Of a stretch of 64,000 nucleotides of DNA, positions 19,070 to 28,965 are shown in pieces (the stretch's first letter is position 1; the number at the start of each line of letters is the position of its first letter). The notes beneath the pieces are model-generated. The model saw only the letters and a program-made list of their open reading frames with translations. It did no database searches and was not told where the DNA came from. The stretch covers positions 62,001 to 126,000 of the forward strand of contig JAFARC010000082.1 in assembly GCA_019245755.1 (NCBI GenBank), written 5' to 3'. A program made the position numbers and the translations under genes. Source of the DNA: Mycobacteriaceae bacterium (GTDB lineage Bacteria; Actinomycetota; Actinomycetes; Mycobacteriales; Mycobacteriaceae).

Positions 19070-19593
19070 GACGGCGCCACGGGGGTGAATCGAAACAACG
19101 TGTTCCGGTTGACCGCGACCAGGGTGCCGTCGTCTTTGTGGTAGCGCTCGCAGGTCTCGACGAAATGCCCGATGCCCAGTCGCGTTCGTTTCTCCGGTGA
19201 TACGGACACCACTTCCTCGACGACGCTCAGCCGGTCTCCCTCCAGGATCGGCGTCACAAACTCGACATCGTTGGCCGCGTTGACCATTGTGGTGCCCGGC
19301 AGGGGGACTCGGATTGCGATCGATGCCACGCGCGGTGCTTCCGACGGCAGCCACGGCGGTGGGATCAGCAGGCCCATCAGCATCGCCGGCGGGGCAACCA
19401 GACCGCCCCACACCCGGTGGGCGAACGTGGCGTCCCAGTACGACGGATTGCCGTCACGCACCATCGAGGCGAAGTGCTGGATGCTCGCGGCGCTGACCGC
19501 GGTGCACGCAAACCGGGGTCGGCTCCGCACGCCCACCATCTGCACGGCGTCCTGGAAACTGCCGAAGGCGAACTCGTAGCTGATCTCCGACAT
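19066..19593 (-). CDS. MaoC-like/FAS1-type dehydratase
   Basis: VSAASIQHFASMVRDGNPSYWDATFAHRVWGGLVAPPAMLMG...NAANDVEFVTPILEGDRLSVVEEVVSVSPEKRTRLGIGHFVE. Confidence 0.8.
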   Translation of the reverse strand: MSEISYEFAFGSFQDAVQMVGVRSRPRFACTAVSAASIQHFASMVRDGNPSYWDATFAHRVWGGLVAPPAMLMGLLIPPPWLPSEAPRVASIAIRVPLPGTTMVNAANDVEFVTPILEGDRLSVVEEVVSVSPEKRTRLGIGHFVETCERYHKDDGTLVAVNRNTLFRFTPVAPS

Positions 19594-19600
19594 TGCGGCG

Positions 19601-20014
19601 TCACACCGATACGGCGTCTTTGCGTGGTACGGGATCCCACTTGAGTTCTCGCGACGTGAAGTACCAGCCACCCCGTTCGTAAGTCAGCTGGTCGAGGAAG
19701 GTTCCAGTGGCGCACAAGTCGGTTCGGCTCCACAGCAGCGCGACACAGCGCTGCGTCGCATCGACACCGTCGACGCCGATCTCGTGGTCGAGCGTGCACA
19801 GTCGCTTGCCGCTGCCACCGTCGAAGGCGGCGCGCAGATCGGTGAACGTCTCCCCCGCGCGGACGAACGTCGCCCCGGAATGGCGGAAGGTCGCGATCCA
19901 GCCGCCGAGGTCTCCGGCCGAGTACAACCGGTTGTGACGCGCGCTCAGGTCGAGTATCGCGGCGCGCCCCGCCAGGCCGTTCAGCAGGTACTGCTGTTGA
20001 TAGGTCATCGTCAT
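19601..20014 (-). CDS. SnoaL-like / NTF2-fold protein
   Basis: AAILDLSARHNRLYSAGDLGGWIATFRHSGATFV...WYFTSRELKWDPV. Confidence 0.75.
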   Translation of the reverse strand: MTMTYQQQYLLNGLAGRAAILDLSARHNRLYSAGDLGGWIATFRHSGATFVRAGETFTDLRAAFDGGSGKRLCTLDHEIGVDGVDATQRCVALLWSRTDLCATGTFLDQLTYERGGWYFTSRELKWDPVPRKDAVSV

Positions 20015-20035
20015 ATGCGTCCTCCCGTCACGGTG

Positions 20036-21643
20036 TTATCGGCTCAGCTGATAGCCGTGGGCTTCCCGGTCCCAGGCACGGGCGCCCACACCTCTGCCGC
20101 GCAGCACGTCCTTGCGGACCCGCCCGATCGCGTTCTTGGGCAGCCCGTCGAGCACTTCCAGGTACCTCGGCACGCAAAAGTACGGCATGCGTTCCGAGCA
20201 GAAATCCAGCAACTCGACGCAGTCCAGAGTCGCCCCGGGCTGCAGTGTGACGACCACCAGGATGTCGTCCTCGCCCAGCTCGCTGGCGACCCCCACCGCC
20301 GCTGCTTCGAGCACGGCGGGATGACGCATCACCGTCTGTTCGACTTCAACCGACGAGACGTTCTCTCCTCTGCGGCGCAGCGCATCCTTGACCCGGTCGA
20401 CATAGGTCAGGTTCTGGTCGCCATCCAGCCTGCCGAGATCACCCGTGCGGAACCACGGTGGATGTGGCTCGACCGGCAGCCCCCCGCCAGTCGCCGACAC
20501 GTACCCCTCGCTCATCACGTGTGGCGACGTTGGGCGGCAGATGATCTCACCAACCCCGCCGGCCGGTACCGGCGCTCCGCGCGGGTCGACGATGCGGACG
20601 TCGAACGCCGGGTTGATCTTTCCCGACGTTCCCGGCACCCCCTCGTCGGATACCGCCTTGACCGCGATCGGAAAGGCTTCGGTGAGCCCGTACATGGTCA
20701 CGACGCGGCAGCCGTACCGCTTCTCGATGCCACGGTAGATGTCCGCGCCGATCGGTGCCGCCGAGATGAAACGCAGCGGCAGACCGGCGTCGCGGGGGTC
20801 GGGTGGCTGATTCCACAGCATCGACACCATCGCGCCCGCCCCCGCGAAACCGGCCGCGCCGCAGGCTCTGATCTCAGCGGACGCGCCACCGGGATGAAAC
20901 CCGGCAGCCACCACGCTGGTCCCGCCGACCAGCATCGGCGCCAAGACCGTGGGGGCCGCACTGAGGTGAAACAGCGGCATCGCGGTCCACAGCACGTCGC
21001 CGGAACCGAACTCCCATGCCGATGCGGCGGTCGCGGCCACACAGAACAGGTAATGCCAGGTCGTCGCAACGGCTTTGGAGGGGCCCGTCGTGCCCGAGGT
21101 GAAAAACAGCGCGCCGACCTCGTCCGGCTCGATGGTGAAGGTTCGCGGCGCTTGCGTCGACACGCTGTCGAGCAGATCGGTGAGCGAGTCGCCCTCGACC
21201 AGGACCGAATCGACGGTCTCGACGCCGCCGGCCACCTCATGCAGGCGGGCCCGTCGGGTCGCATCGGTGACGATGACCTTCGCCCGGGACAACCGCAGCG
21301 CGTGCTCGAGGAACTCGCCCTTGTTGGCCGCATTCACGGCGGCGGTCACCGCCCCGATCCGCGCGGCACCGAGCCAGAAATACACCCACGCCGGGCACGT
21401 GCCGGTGAACAACGCAACGGTCTCACCTCGGTTCAGCCCGAGTCGGGTCAGCGCGTTGGCCGCGGCGCAGGAACGATCGCGCATCTGCGCGTAGGTCACC
21501 GGGATGCCGGCGATGGACATCATGACCCGGTCGGGGAACTGCTCGGCACGCGCATCGAGCACCGCCGGCACCGAGAATCGGTCGACACCGAACGCTGCCG
21601 GGCCCGCGCACGCGCGAGGTGCCCCGACGGGTTCGGCACCCAT
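20036..21643 (-). CDS. Acyl-CoA synthetase (AMP-dependent ligase)
   Basis: ALFFTSGTTGPSKAVATTW, MYGLTEAFPIAV, WFRTGDLGRLDGDQNLTYVDRVKDALRRRGENVSSVEVE; ATGA overlap with upstream gene. Confidence 0.93.
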   Translation of the reverse strand: MGAEPVGAPRACAGPAAFGVDRFSVPAVLDARAEQFPDRVMMSIAGIPVTYAQMRDRSCAAANALTRLGLNRGETVALFTGTCPAWVYFWLGAARIGAVTAAVNAANKGEFLEHALRLSRAKVIVTDATRRARLHEVAGGVETVDSVLVEGDSLTDLLDSVSTQAPRTFTIEPDEVGALFFTSGTTGPSKAVATTWHYLFCVAATAASAWEFGSGDVLWTAMPLFHLSAAPTVLAPMLVGGTSVVAAGFHPGGASAEIRACGAAGFAGAGAMVSMLWNQPPDPRDAGLPLRFISAAPIGADIYRGIEKRYGCRVVTMYGLTEAFPIAVKAVSDEGVPGTSGKINPAFDVRIVDPRGAPVPAGGVGEIICRPTSPHVMSEGYVSATGGGLPVEPHPPWFRTGDLGRLDGDQNLTYVDRVKDALRRRGENVSSVEVEQTVMRHPAVLEAAAVGVASELGEDDILVVVTLQPGATLDCVELLDFCSERMPYFCVPRYLEVLDGLPKNAIGRVRKDVLRGRGVGARAWDREAHGYQLSR

Positions 21644-22758
21644 CAGGCGCCCGCGGCCGCCGGGTCCGGCGTGCCGTCGGGGGTGTAGCCGAAATCCTGC
21701 GGCGAGGCCGCCGTGCCCGGGTAGAAGCGATGCGCCCACCGGCGGAGCGCCGCGTAGTCCCGGGCCTCTTCGGGTGCCAGGTTCGGCTTTTCCAGGTATT
21801 TCATGTTCTCCCAGGTGAAGAAGTCCTGCTTGATGACTTCCTGTTGCAGCTGCAAGAACCTCGCCGCGCGCCCGGCTGGTTCGTCGCCCGAGTCGCCGGG
21901 TTCGCGCACGGAGGCCTGGGTGTAGAAGTAATCGGTGTAGTCCTCGTCGACCGGAGTCTGGCCGGTGACCTGGATCGTCGCGACGAGCTCCGCCGGGAAG
22001 CGCACGATGCCAAGGCCCAGTGAATAGTTGTCGTAGCTGATTTTGGCGTCCACGGGCCCGTCGGGGGTGAGCCATGTCGTTGGCCGTCCACCACCAAAAT
22101 TGGCGTTCACCGTCGCATGCAGGTGATAGCCGCTGACCTCGAAGGAGGCCGTGTGCGCAGCGCTGTCGGCCTTGTGCACGTACTGCACGTGATACGGATC
22201 GGCGGCGTTTTCGATGATCATCTGGACGTGCACCTTGACCCGGTTGAGCATCCGGGAGCGGGGATGCAGCGGGTAGTACTCGCCGGTCTCCAGCTCGGGC
22301 AGCACCGGAGGCTGCCAGTACGGCGGCCGGCCGTGGCGCTCATGCCACACCAGGACGAAGCCATACCACTGGGCGGTCGGGTAGGTGCGGATCCGGACGT
22401 TCTGCTTGCAGCCGATCTTGCTGTACGGGATCAGCGCGTTGGTCCCGTCGACGTTCCAGTGCCACCCGTGCCACGGGCAGACGATCTCTTCGCCCTCGAC
22501 GGTTCCCCCGACGCCCAGGTTCGCGCCGAGGTGCTGGCAGTAGGCGTCGAGCACGCTGATGCGGCCGGACTCGGTGCGAAACATCACCAGCTCTTGACCG
22601 AAGTAATGGGCTCGCTTCACCTGCCCGGCGGCCAACTCCGACGCGAACCCGACGATGAACCAGCCGGTCGGGAACCGATAAGGCGACAACCCAATTCCGC
22701 TGGGCCCGAACTCCCGTTCCGAAGGATCGATGGCCGAGTCCGAGACTGTGTCCGTCAC
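21643..22758 (-). CDS. Rieske oxygenase, KshA-like
   Basis: ISVLDAYCQHLGANLGVGGTVEGEEIVCPWHGWHWNVDGTNALIPYS; ENAADPYHVQYVH. Confidence 0.88.
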   Translation of the reverse strand: MTDTVSDSAIDPSEREFGPSGIGLSPYRFPTGWFIVGFASELAAGQVKRAHYFGQELVMFRTESGRISVLDAYCQHLGANLGVGGTVEGEEIVCPWHGWHWNVDGTNALIPYSKIGCKQNVRIRTYPTAQWYGFVLVWHERHGRPPYWQPPVLPELETGEYYPLHPRSRMLNRVKVHVQMIIENAADPYHVQYVHKADSAAHTASFEVSGYHLHATVNANFGGGRPTTWLTPDGPVDAKISYDNYSLGLGIVRFPAELVATIQVTGQTPVDEDYTDYFYTQASVREPGDSGDEPAGRAARFLQLQQEVIKQDFFTWENMKYLEKPNLAPEEARDYAALRRWAHRFYPGTAASPQDFGYTPDGTPDPAAAGA

Positions 22759-22791
22759 TGTCTTCTCCAGTTCAACGACTCGCGCGTTGCG

Positions 22792-22817
22792 TATCTTTAT
22801 TATTTTAGGCAGTCTAG
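22792..22817 (-). promoter_or_regulatory. Motif A copy (minus strand): CTAGACTGCCTAAAATAATAAAGATA
   Basis: Ungapped match to 34058 copy; divergent region between Rieske oxygenase and P450; preceded by TTGACC. Confidence 0.6.
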
Positions 22818-22875
22818 GTCAAGGTGGTTCCCGGTCGGTAGCGGCGGGAGCGCAGCGCGGACCGAGGGATGGCAG

Positions 22876-24114
22876 ATGACCACGACCGCTGGGGTGGACC
22901 TTTCGAACATCGCGTTGTGGCGGAATGGGTTTCCCGACGACCTGTTCGCCGAATTGCGCCGCGACAAGCCCATCTTCCACCACGAACTCACCGAGAGCGT
23001 GGCTCGCACCGTGCGGCGCGATTTCTGGATGACGACCAGGCATCAGCACGCGGTGCGCCTCCACCGCGACACCGACGCGTTCACCGCCGTGGACGGACCA
23101 CTCATCCAGGGCGTGGGACCGGTCTCGTCAGTCCCGACCATCATCAACATGGATCCGCCCGAGCTCAACAGGCGCCGCAGGGTCATCTCGAGCGCATTCA
23201 CCCCACGCGCCATCGCCAGGTTGGAAGCGGGCATCCGCTCGCGGGCGGCATCGATGGTCGACACACTGCTGGTCAATCGCGGGGGTGACTGGATCGCCGA
23301 TGTCGCCGACGCGCTCCCGATGACGGTCATCGGCGACATCATCGGCATGCCGGAGGAAGACCGTCCCCGCATCTTCGAGTGCTTCGACCGCATCCTGAAG
23401 GCCAACTCGCCGAAGGCGCGGTTGAGCGAGCGGGAACAGCTCGAGCTGTTCGGCACGGTCTTCGCGTATGCGCAGGAACTGACCGCCGAGAAGCGGCGCA
23501 ACCCCTCCGATGACATCTGGAGCACCCTGGCCTCGGCGGTCATCACCGGTGAGGACGGCGAGAAGCTGTCGCTGTCCGCGAACGAATTGGAAATCTTCTT
23601 CTTCGTGCTGGCATTCGCCGGCAGCGACACCACCAAGAACGCCCTAGCCGCCGGCCTGCAGGCTTTTGTCGCCAACCCCGAGCAGATCAAGCGGTATCGC
23701 GCCGACGAGCAGACGCGGCCCGGCGCCGTCGAAGAGGTGCTGCGCTGGTCGACCCCGGTGACGTTCTGGACCCGCACCGCGAAGGTCGACGTCGAGATGG
23801 ACGGCCTCACGATTCCCAAGGGCGATCGGGTGGTGTCGATGCTGCGCTCGGCGAATCGCGACGAGGACGTCTTCGCCGAGCCCTTCGTGTTCGACATCGG
23901 CCGCACACCCAATCCGCACGTCGCGTTCGGTGGCGGCGGACCCCACCACTGCCTCGGTGCGATGCTTGCGCGCGCGGAGATCCGCGCCGTGTTCGACGAG
24001 CTGCTCCTGCGCGCCGACGACATCAGCCTCGGGCCGGCGCAGGTGGCCTACCCCAGCCTGACCAACAACATGTACATCTTCGACGCGATGGCGATCTCGT
24101 TGACGCCCCGCTAG
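22876..24114 (+). CDS. Cytochrome P450
   Basis: AFAGSDTTKNAL I-helix; HVAFGGGGPHHCLGAMLARAE heme-Cys loop. Confidence 0.95.
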   Translation: MTTTAGVDLSNIALWRNGFPDDLFAELRRDKPIFHHELTESVARTVRRDFWMTTRHQHAVRLHRDTDAFTAVDGPLIQGVGPVSSVPTIINMDPPELNRRRRVISSAFTPRAIARLEAGIRSRAASMVDTLLVNRGGDWIADVADALPMTVIGDIIGMPEEDRPRIFECFDRILKANSPKARLSEREQLELFGTVFAYAQELTAEKRRNPSDDIWSTLASAVITGEDGEKLSLSANELEIFFFVLAFAGSDTTKNALAAGLQAFVANPEQIKRYRADEQTRPGAVEEVLRWSTPVTFWTRTAKVDVEMDGLTIPKGDRVVSMLRSANRDEDVFAEPFVFDIGRTPNPHVAFGGGGPHHCLGAMLARAEIRAVFDELLLRADDISLGPAQVAYPSLTNNMYIFDAMAISLTPR

Positions 24115-24119
24115 GTATG

Positions 24120-24890
24120 TCAGCAGCCGAGCCGGTCGGCCAGATCCAGGAAGTCCGAAGCGTTGACGTCGAAGTCCTGCTCGTAGCGAAGGTCGACCGG
24201 GACGGCGGGACCCAATTCCAACGGCCGCGCGACGAAGGCGGTCTGAAACCCAAGACGGCCGGCGGCACGCAGGTCGTACTTGTGGCTGGCGACCATCATG
24301 ATCTCGGCCGGCCGCACACCGAGGTATGCCGCGGCCATGTGGTAGACGGCGGGATCGGGTTTGAAGACGCCAGCCATCTGCGCGGTGAAGATCGCGTCCC
24401 AGGGCAGGCCGGCCCGCTTGGAGAGGTTCACCACCGCGGCAACATCCGCGTTCGACAGGGTGGCCAGTGTGAACGTCCGCTTCAGCCGCACCAGCCCGGG
24501 GACAACATCGGGCCACGGGGCCGGGCGCTGCCAGGCCAACGTGAGTTCTTCGCGGTCGGTGCCGGACAAGTCCGTGATCGCGTACTCGTTCAGCAGAGTG
24601 TCCAGCGCCCGCCGGTACACCGAATGCACGGAAACCCATGGCGTGGCGGCGCTTGGCGAATTGTTCAACGCGGCGAAGTAACCGTCGCGCCAACGTGACA
24701 CGAACTGCGCCCAGTCGACGTCGGGGTGGCGGCCGGCGGCCATCCGCCGCGCCTCGTCGCGCACGGTCGTGTGGAAGTCCGTCGCCGTCCCATGCACGTC
24801 GAACAGCAGCGCCTTCGGCGGCGCAGAGGCGCGGGAACCGCAGTTCGCTTCGCACCGCGACTTTTCGACTTCCACGCCCACGGTTTTCAC
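24120..24890 (-). CDS. L-2-haloacid dehalogenase-type HAD hydrolase
   Basis: ALLFDVHGTATDF nucleophile motif; VASHKYDLRAAGRLGFQTAFVARPLELGP. Confidence 0.85.
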   Translation of the reverse strand: MKTVGVEVEKSRCEANCGSRASAPPKALLFDVHGTATDFHTTVRDEARRMAAGRHPDVDWAQFVSRWRDGYFAALNNSPSAATPWVSVHSVYRRALDTLLNEYAITDLSGTDREELTLAWQRPAPWPDVVPGLVRLKRTFTLATLSNADVAAVVNLSKRAGLPWDAIFTAQMAGVFKPDPAVYHMAAAYLGVRPAEIMMVASHKYDLRAAGRLGFQTAFVARPLELGPAVPVDLRYEQDFDVNASDFLDLADRLGC

Positions 24891-27265
24891 AAACCCTTCG
24901 GTCGGGTGCCGATCACCGATTGGGCCGCAAGCCGGTCGATGTCCTCATCGGTGAGCCGGCACCGTTTCTTCAACACTTCCCGGTTGTGCTCGCCCAAGGT
25001 GGGCGCGGCACGAAACAGCCACCTGCGCGCCCCGGACAGCGGGGTGAACGGCGGACAGGGGTACCAGGCGGGACCGGTGCGCGGGTGTTCCAGGCGCTCG
25101 AAGAACCCGCGGTGGCGCAGCTGCGGGTTCTCGGTGACCAGCGACGGCGACACCACCGCGGCCGCGGGGACGCCGGCCGCCGCGAGACGTTCGACGACCT
25201 GGGTCAACTCCTGCGTCAAGAACCAGCCGCACAGCCCGCGGTCGATCTCGTCGGCGTGTTCGCGGCGGCCGGCCACCGTCGACACGGTCGGGTCGGCGGC
25301 CCACGCCGGCCGGCCCATCAGCTCGGTCAGCGACTGCCATTCCGTGTCGGTCCGGACCGTCAGCGCGATCCAATCGTCATCACCACCGCAGCGGTAGATG
25401 TTCTGCGTCGTGCCGGGGTGGCCCCTGTTGCCGCGCCGCTGCAGCGTCACCCCGAAAACCTCGGATTCGATTGGCTGCGCAGCGGTCACGTTCAGCACGG
25501 TCTCAATCATCGGCAGCTCCACCAGCTGGCCGCGACCGGTGCGGTCGGCGAACTCGCACGCCGCGACAAGCACGAACGCGGCGTGCACGCCGGCCAGGGG
25601 GTCGCAGGCGCCGCGCGGCGCGACGGGCGGCCCGTCCGGAAACCCCGTCGCCCACGCCAGGCCGGCGATCTGTTCCATCGTCGGCGCAAACCCGACGCGG
25701 TCGCGCCACGGACCGTGCAGCCCGAACGCCGGCATCCGCACGATGACCAGCCGCGGGTTCCGCTCGAGCAGGACCGGAGCGTCGAGCCCGAACTGCTCCA
25801 TCACCCGGGGTGAGAAGTTTTCGATCACCGCGTCGGCGTCACCGATCAGCTCCAGGAAAAGCCTTACGCCTTCGGCGCACCGCAGATCCAGCGTCACCGA
25901 GCGCTTGTTGGTGTTCACGCCCTGAAACAGCCACCCGTACTCCCACCAGTCGTCCACGTCGGTGCGCATTCCGCCCGAGTACCGGATGCCGTCGGGCCGC
26001 TGGATCGACTCGATCTTCACCACGTCAGCCCCGAACGCCGCGAGCGAATGCGTCGCAGACGGCCCCGCCCAGAACGCGGTCAGATCGACGATCCGCAGCC
26101 CGTCCAGGGGCAGCGCCCACCCGGACGCACGCGGCGGTTGCGGCCTTGGCGGCCAGGGGGTTCGGTTGTCGGTCTCCCCCACGGCCGGCACGCGGCGGAC
26201 CGGCGCCGGCTGCGCGGCCGACATCAGCCACGGGGTGCGTGGCTGGTGGAAGCCGGCGGGGTTGGCCACGAAGACGTTTCGTTCGCGCATGTATTCCATG
26301 CCCGGAATCGTCGCGCCATTGCCCAGCGAGGCGATCGGCAACCGGAACAGCCGGCCAAGCTCGACGATCTCGACTACCGTACGTTCCCGCAGCCACGGGC
26401 CGATGAGCTGCCGTATCCGGTCGCGGTGCTTCCACCGGCCGAGCTGGAAGCGCAGCTCGGGCAGGTCGGTGAGTTCCGGGCACTGAACCATCGCCGCGAA
26501 GTCCAGCCACTGCTGGCCGGTGACCAGGGTGATGCCGACGTAGCCGTCCTTGGCCGGCTCGATCGACGGCACCTCGATGGAGCGCGTGACCGGGGGCACC
26601 CGCATGAGCTGCGAGTGCAGCCACTCACCGCTCTGCATCAGTGTCATCGCTTCCAGCATCGACAAGTCGAGGTGTTCACCGTTACCGCCGCGGCGAACGC
26701 GCCGACGAACGGCCAGTGCGCCGAACGCGGCGAACGCGCCGGCCATGTACTCGCCCAAGTCGCCGCCGATCGAGATCGGCGGGCCGGCGGGGTCGCCACG
26801 GAAGCCGGTGCACCCCGCCCACGCCTGCAGGGTGAACTCGGTGGCGGCGCGCTGCGCCCAGGGACCCGTCCAGCCGAAATCGGAGATCGTCACGACGACA
26901 CAGGTCGGCGCCTCCTGCAAAATCCGTTGCGGATCGATGCCGCACTCGATCGCCGAGGACCGCGTCGCGGTAATGACCACGACGTCGGCGCGTTGTAGCA
27001 GATCCTGCCAACCGGTTGTCACGCTGCGCTTTCCGGCGTTGAGATAGCCGAAGAGCGGCGCATCACTGCCACCCGGTGGCTCGGCACCGGTAAGGGTGTA
27101 GCGGCGCAACGGGTCTCCGCCTGCCGGCTCCACCTTCAGCACATCAGCGCCCGCGTCGACCAGCAGCTTGCCGCAGTACCCGCCGGCGATCCGGTCACTG
27201 ATCTCGAGGACGCGCAGATCCCGCAGGGGGGTGCGTGGCCCGTCGCTCACGCGCACAACCTCCAA
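24887..27265 (-). CDS. Tandem-fused CoA-transferase family III (two CaiB/BaiF domains, 792 aa)
   Basis: Two repeats of the family start: LRVLEISDRIAGGYCGKLLVDAGADVLKVEPAGGDPLRR and LRIVDLTAFWAGPSATHSLAAFGADVVKIESIQRPDGIR; possible GTG start at 27250. Confidence 0.92.
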   Translation of the reverse strand: MEVVRVSDGPRTPLRDLRVLEISDRIAGGYCGKLLVDAGADVLKVEPAGGDPLRRYTLTGAEPPGGSDAPLFGYLNAGKRSVTTGWQDLLQRADVVVITATRSSAIECGIDPQRILQEAPTCVVVTISDFGWTGPWAQRAATEFTLQAWAGCTGFRGDPAGPPISIGGDLGEYMAGAFAAFGALAVRRRVRRGGNGEHLDLSMLEAMTLMQSGEWLHSQLMRVPPVTRSIEVPSIEPAKDGYVGITLVTGQQWLDFAAMVQCPELTDLPELRFQLGRWKHRDRIRQLIGPWLRERTVVEIVELGRLFRLPIASLGNGATIPGMEYMRERNVFVANPAGFHQPRTPWLMSAAQPAPVRRVPAVGETDNRTPWPPRPQPPRASGWALPLDGLRIVDLTAFWAGPSATHSLAAFGADVVKIESIQRPDGIRYSGGMRTDVDDWWEYGWLFQGVNTNKRSVTLDLRCAEGVRLFLELIGDADAVIENFSPRVMEQFGLDAPVLLERNPRLVIVRMPAFGLHGPWRDRVGFAPTMEQIAGLAWATGFPDGPPVAPRGACDPLAGVHAAFVLVAACEFADRTGRGQLVELPMIETVLNVTAAQPIESEVFGVTLQRRGNRGHPGTTQNIYRCGGDDDWIALTVRTDTEWQSLTELMGRPAWAADPTVSTVAGRREHADEIDRGLCGWFLTQELTQVVERLAAAGVPAAAVVSPSLVTENPQLRHRGFFERLEHPRTGPAWYPCPPFTPLSGARRWLFRAAPTLGEHNREVLKKRCRLTDEDIDRLAAQSVIGTRPKGL

Positions 27266-27276
27266 CGTTTCTTTGT

Positions 27277-27301
27277 CATCTTAGTTACTTTTGCCGAATA
27301 G
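27277..27301 (-). promoter_or_regulatory. Motif A copy (minus strand, one gap): CTATTCGGCAAAAGTAACTAAGATG
   Basis: Alignment to 11702/17121 elements; divergent region between fused CoA-transferase and GntR gene. Confidence 0.45.
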
Positions 27302-27341
27302 CCACCCCATATGCCGCTGCCCGGGGGCCCACCACGTTACG

Positions 27342-27355
27342 ATTGTCAAGACAAT
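27342..27355. promoter_or_regulatory. Palindrome ATTGTC-AA-GACAAT upstream of the GntR gene; putative GntR operator
   Basis: 6+6 bp inverted repeat, about 58 bp before the start codon at 27413. Confidence 0.55.
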
Positions 27356-27412
27356 GGGCGTGACGGCTGCAGCACCGCCGCGCTCACCCAGTTACGCTGT
27401 TGCGGGACTCGG

Positions 27413-28222
27413 ATGACGACGCTTGGAATCGGCCCGGAGGCCCGGCGCCGGTTGTCGGCGCGCAGGATCGCCGAGATCGTCGCCGACGAGCTGCGCCGAC
27501 AGATCATCGACGGGGAACTGGCCGACGGTGACCTGCTGCCGCGCCAGGAAGTGCTCGTCGAGCAGTTCAACGTCAGCCTGGTATCCCTGCGCGAGGCGCT
27601 GCGGATCCTGGAGACCGAAGGCCTGGTGTCGGTCCGCCGAGGCAACCGCGGCGGCGCCATCGTGCATGCTCCCGCCAAGGCGAGCGCCGCATACATGCTG
27701 GGGCTGTTGCTGCAAAGCGACTACGTGCCGCTGGGCGATCTCGGCATGGCGCTGCAGGAGCTGGAGCCGATCTGTACGGCCATGGCGGCCCGGCGCACGG
27801 ACAGGGCCGACGCGCTGATCGGTAGGCTCAAGGAGATCAACGAGGCGATGGCCGCGCATATCGACGATGGCGCACGGTTCACCGAAATCGGCGGCCAGTT
27901 CCACGACGAAGTGGTGCGCAACTGCGGCAACCACACGATGATCGCGGTGGTCGGCAGCCTGGAGACGCTGTGGACCGGTCACCTGCAGCAGTGGGCCGAC
28001 GAGACCTCGGCACGTGGCGAGTACCCGTCACTGAGCAAGCGTCGTGTCGCTCTGAGCACCCACAACAAGATCACCGACGCGATCGAGGCCGGCGACGCCG
28101 AACGGGCGCGACGGCTGGCCGCGCGGCATCTCTGCGACACCCGCACCTACTTGCTGGCCGGCGATCCCGAGCAGCGAATTGTGGCGCTGTCGCCCCAAGC
28201 GCTGGCGCGCCGTCGCCGCTGA
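27413..28222 (+). CDS. GntR-family regulator, FCD (FadR-like) domain
   Basis: ADELRRQIIDGELADGDLLPRQEVLVEQFNVSLVSLREALRILETEGLVSVRRGNRGGAIV HTH; C-terminal FCD-like domain. Confidence 0.92.
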   Translation: MTTLGIGPEARRRLSARRIAEIVADELRRQIIDGELADGDLLPRQEVLVEQFNVSLVSLREALRILETEGLVSVRRGNRGGAIVHAPAKASAAYMLGLLLQSDYVPLGDLGMALQELEPICTAMAARRTDRADALIGRLKEINEAMAAHIDDGARFTEIGGQFHDEVVRNCGNHTMIAVVGSLETLWTGHLQQWADETSARGEYPSLSKRRVALSTHNKITDAIEAGDAERARRLAARHLCDTRTYLLAGDPEQRIVALSPQALARRRR

Positions 28223-28232
28223 AAGGTGCGGT

Positions 28233-28961
28233 GTGCGAACAGCGTTGGTCACTGGCGGCAGCGGCGGTATCGGTAAGGCCTGCGGTCGCAAGCTCGTTGA
28301 GCTCGGCTATGACGTGGTGCTGACGGCCCGGCGTGAGGCGCCGCTACGGGCGGCCGCGGAAAAGATGGGTGCCCGGTATGTGGTCTCCGACGCGACCGAC
28401 CCGGCGCTGTTCGAGCCGGCCGTGCGGGCGGCGGGCTCGATCGATCTGCTCGTGCACGCGGCCGGCATACTCGGCGGAACATACGCGCGCAAGCAGACTT
28501 TCGAGCAATGGCGCGCCACAATGTCGGCCAACCTGGACTCGTGCTTCGTTGTAACATCGGCCGCGCTGCCCCGGATGAAGGCGGGCTCTCGGTTCGTGTT
28601 CATCTCGTCGTCGGCCGCCCACGAACCGATGCGGGCGCGAACGGCGTACTCGGCGTCGAAGGCCGGAATGAACGCGTTCGCCCGTGCGCTGGCCCTCGAG
28701 GTGGACCGCGACGGCATCAACGTCCACATCGTCACGCCCGGACCGGTCGAAACCGGCATGCTGCAAGACGTTCCGTTCGAGATGTATGCGATCAGGGCCA
28801 CCGACGTCGCCGAGGCCGTCGCGTGGCTGGACACCGTCGACCCGTCCGTCGACCTGCCAGAGATCCGGCTCAACGCGGTCACACGAGGTCCCGCCGCACG
28901 CGACCCGGTGGTGCCGATCGAGGTTGCGCGCCGCGCGGCGAAGTCGGCAAACACGTCGTAG
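28233..28961 (+). CDS. SDR family oxidoreductase
   Basis: VRTALVTGGSGGIGKACGRKLVELGYDVVL...AYSASKAGMNAFARALALEV. Confidence 0.92.
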   Translation: MRTALVTGGSGGIGKACGRKLVELGYDVVLTARREAPLRAAAEKMGARYVVSDATDPALFEPAVRAAGSIDLLVHAAGILGGTYARKQTFEQWRATMSANLDSCFVVTSAALPRMKAGSRFVFISSSAAHEPMRARTAYSASKAGMNAFARALALEVDRDGINVHIVTPGPVETGMLQDVPFEMYAIRATDVAEAVAWLDTVDPSVDLPEIRLNAVTRGPAARDPVVPIEVARRAAKSANTS

Positions 28962-28965
28962 CGGT

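Noticed and set aside
19784-21688. 634-aa plus-strand ORF
   Set aside because: Antisense shadow of the acyl-CoA synthetase and SnoaL genes; no recognisable motifs.
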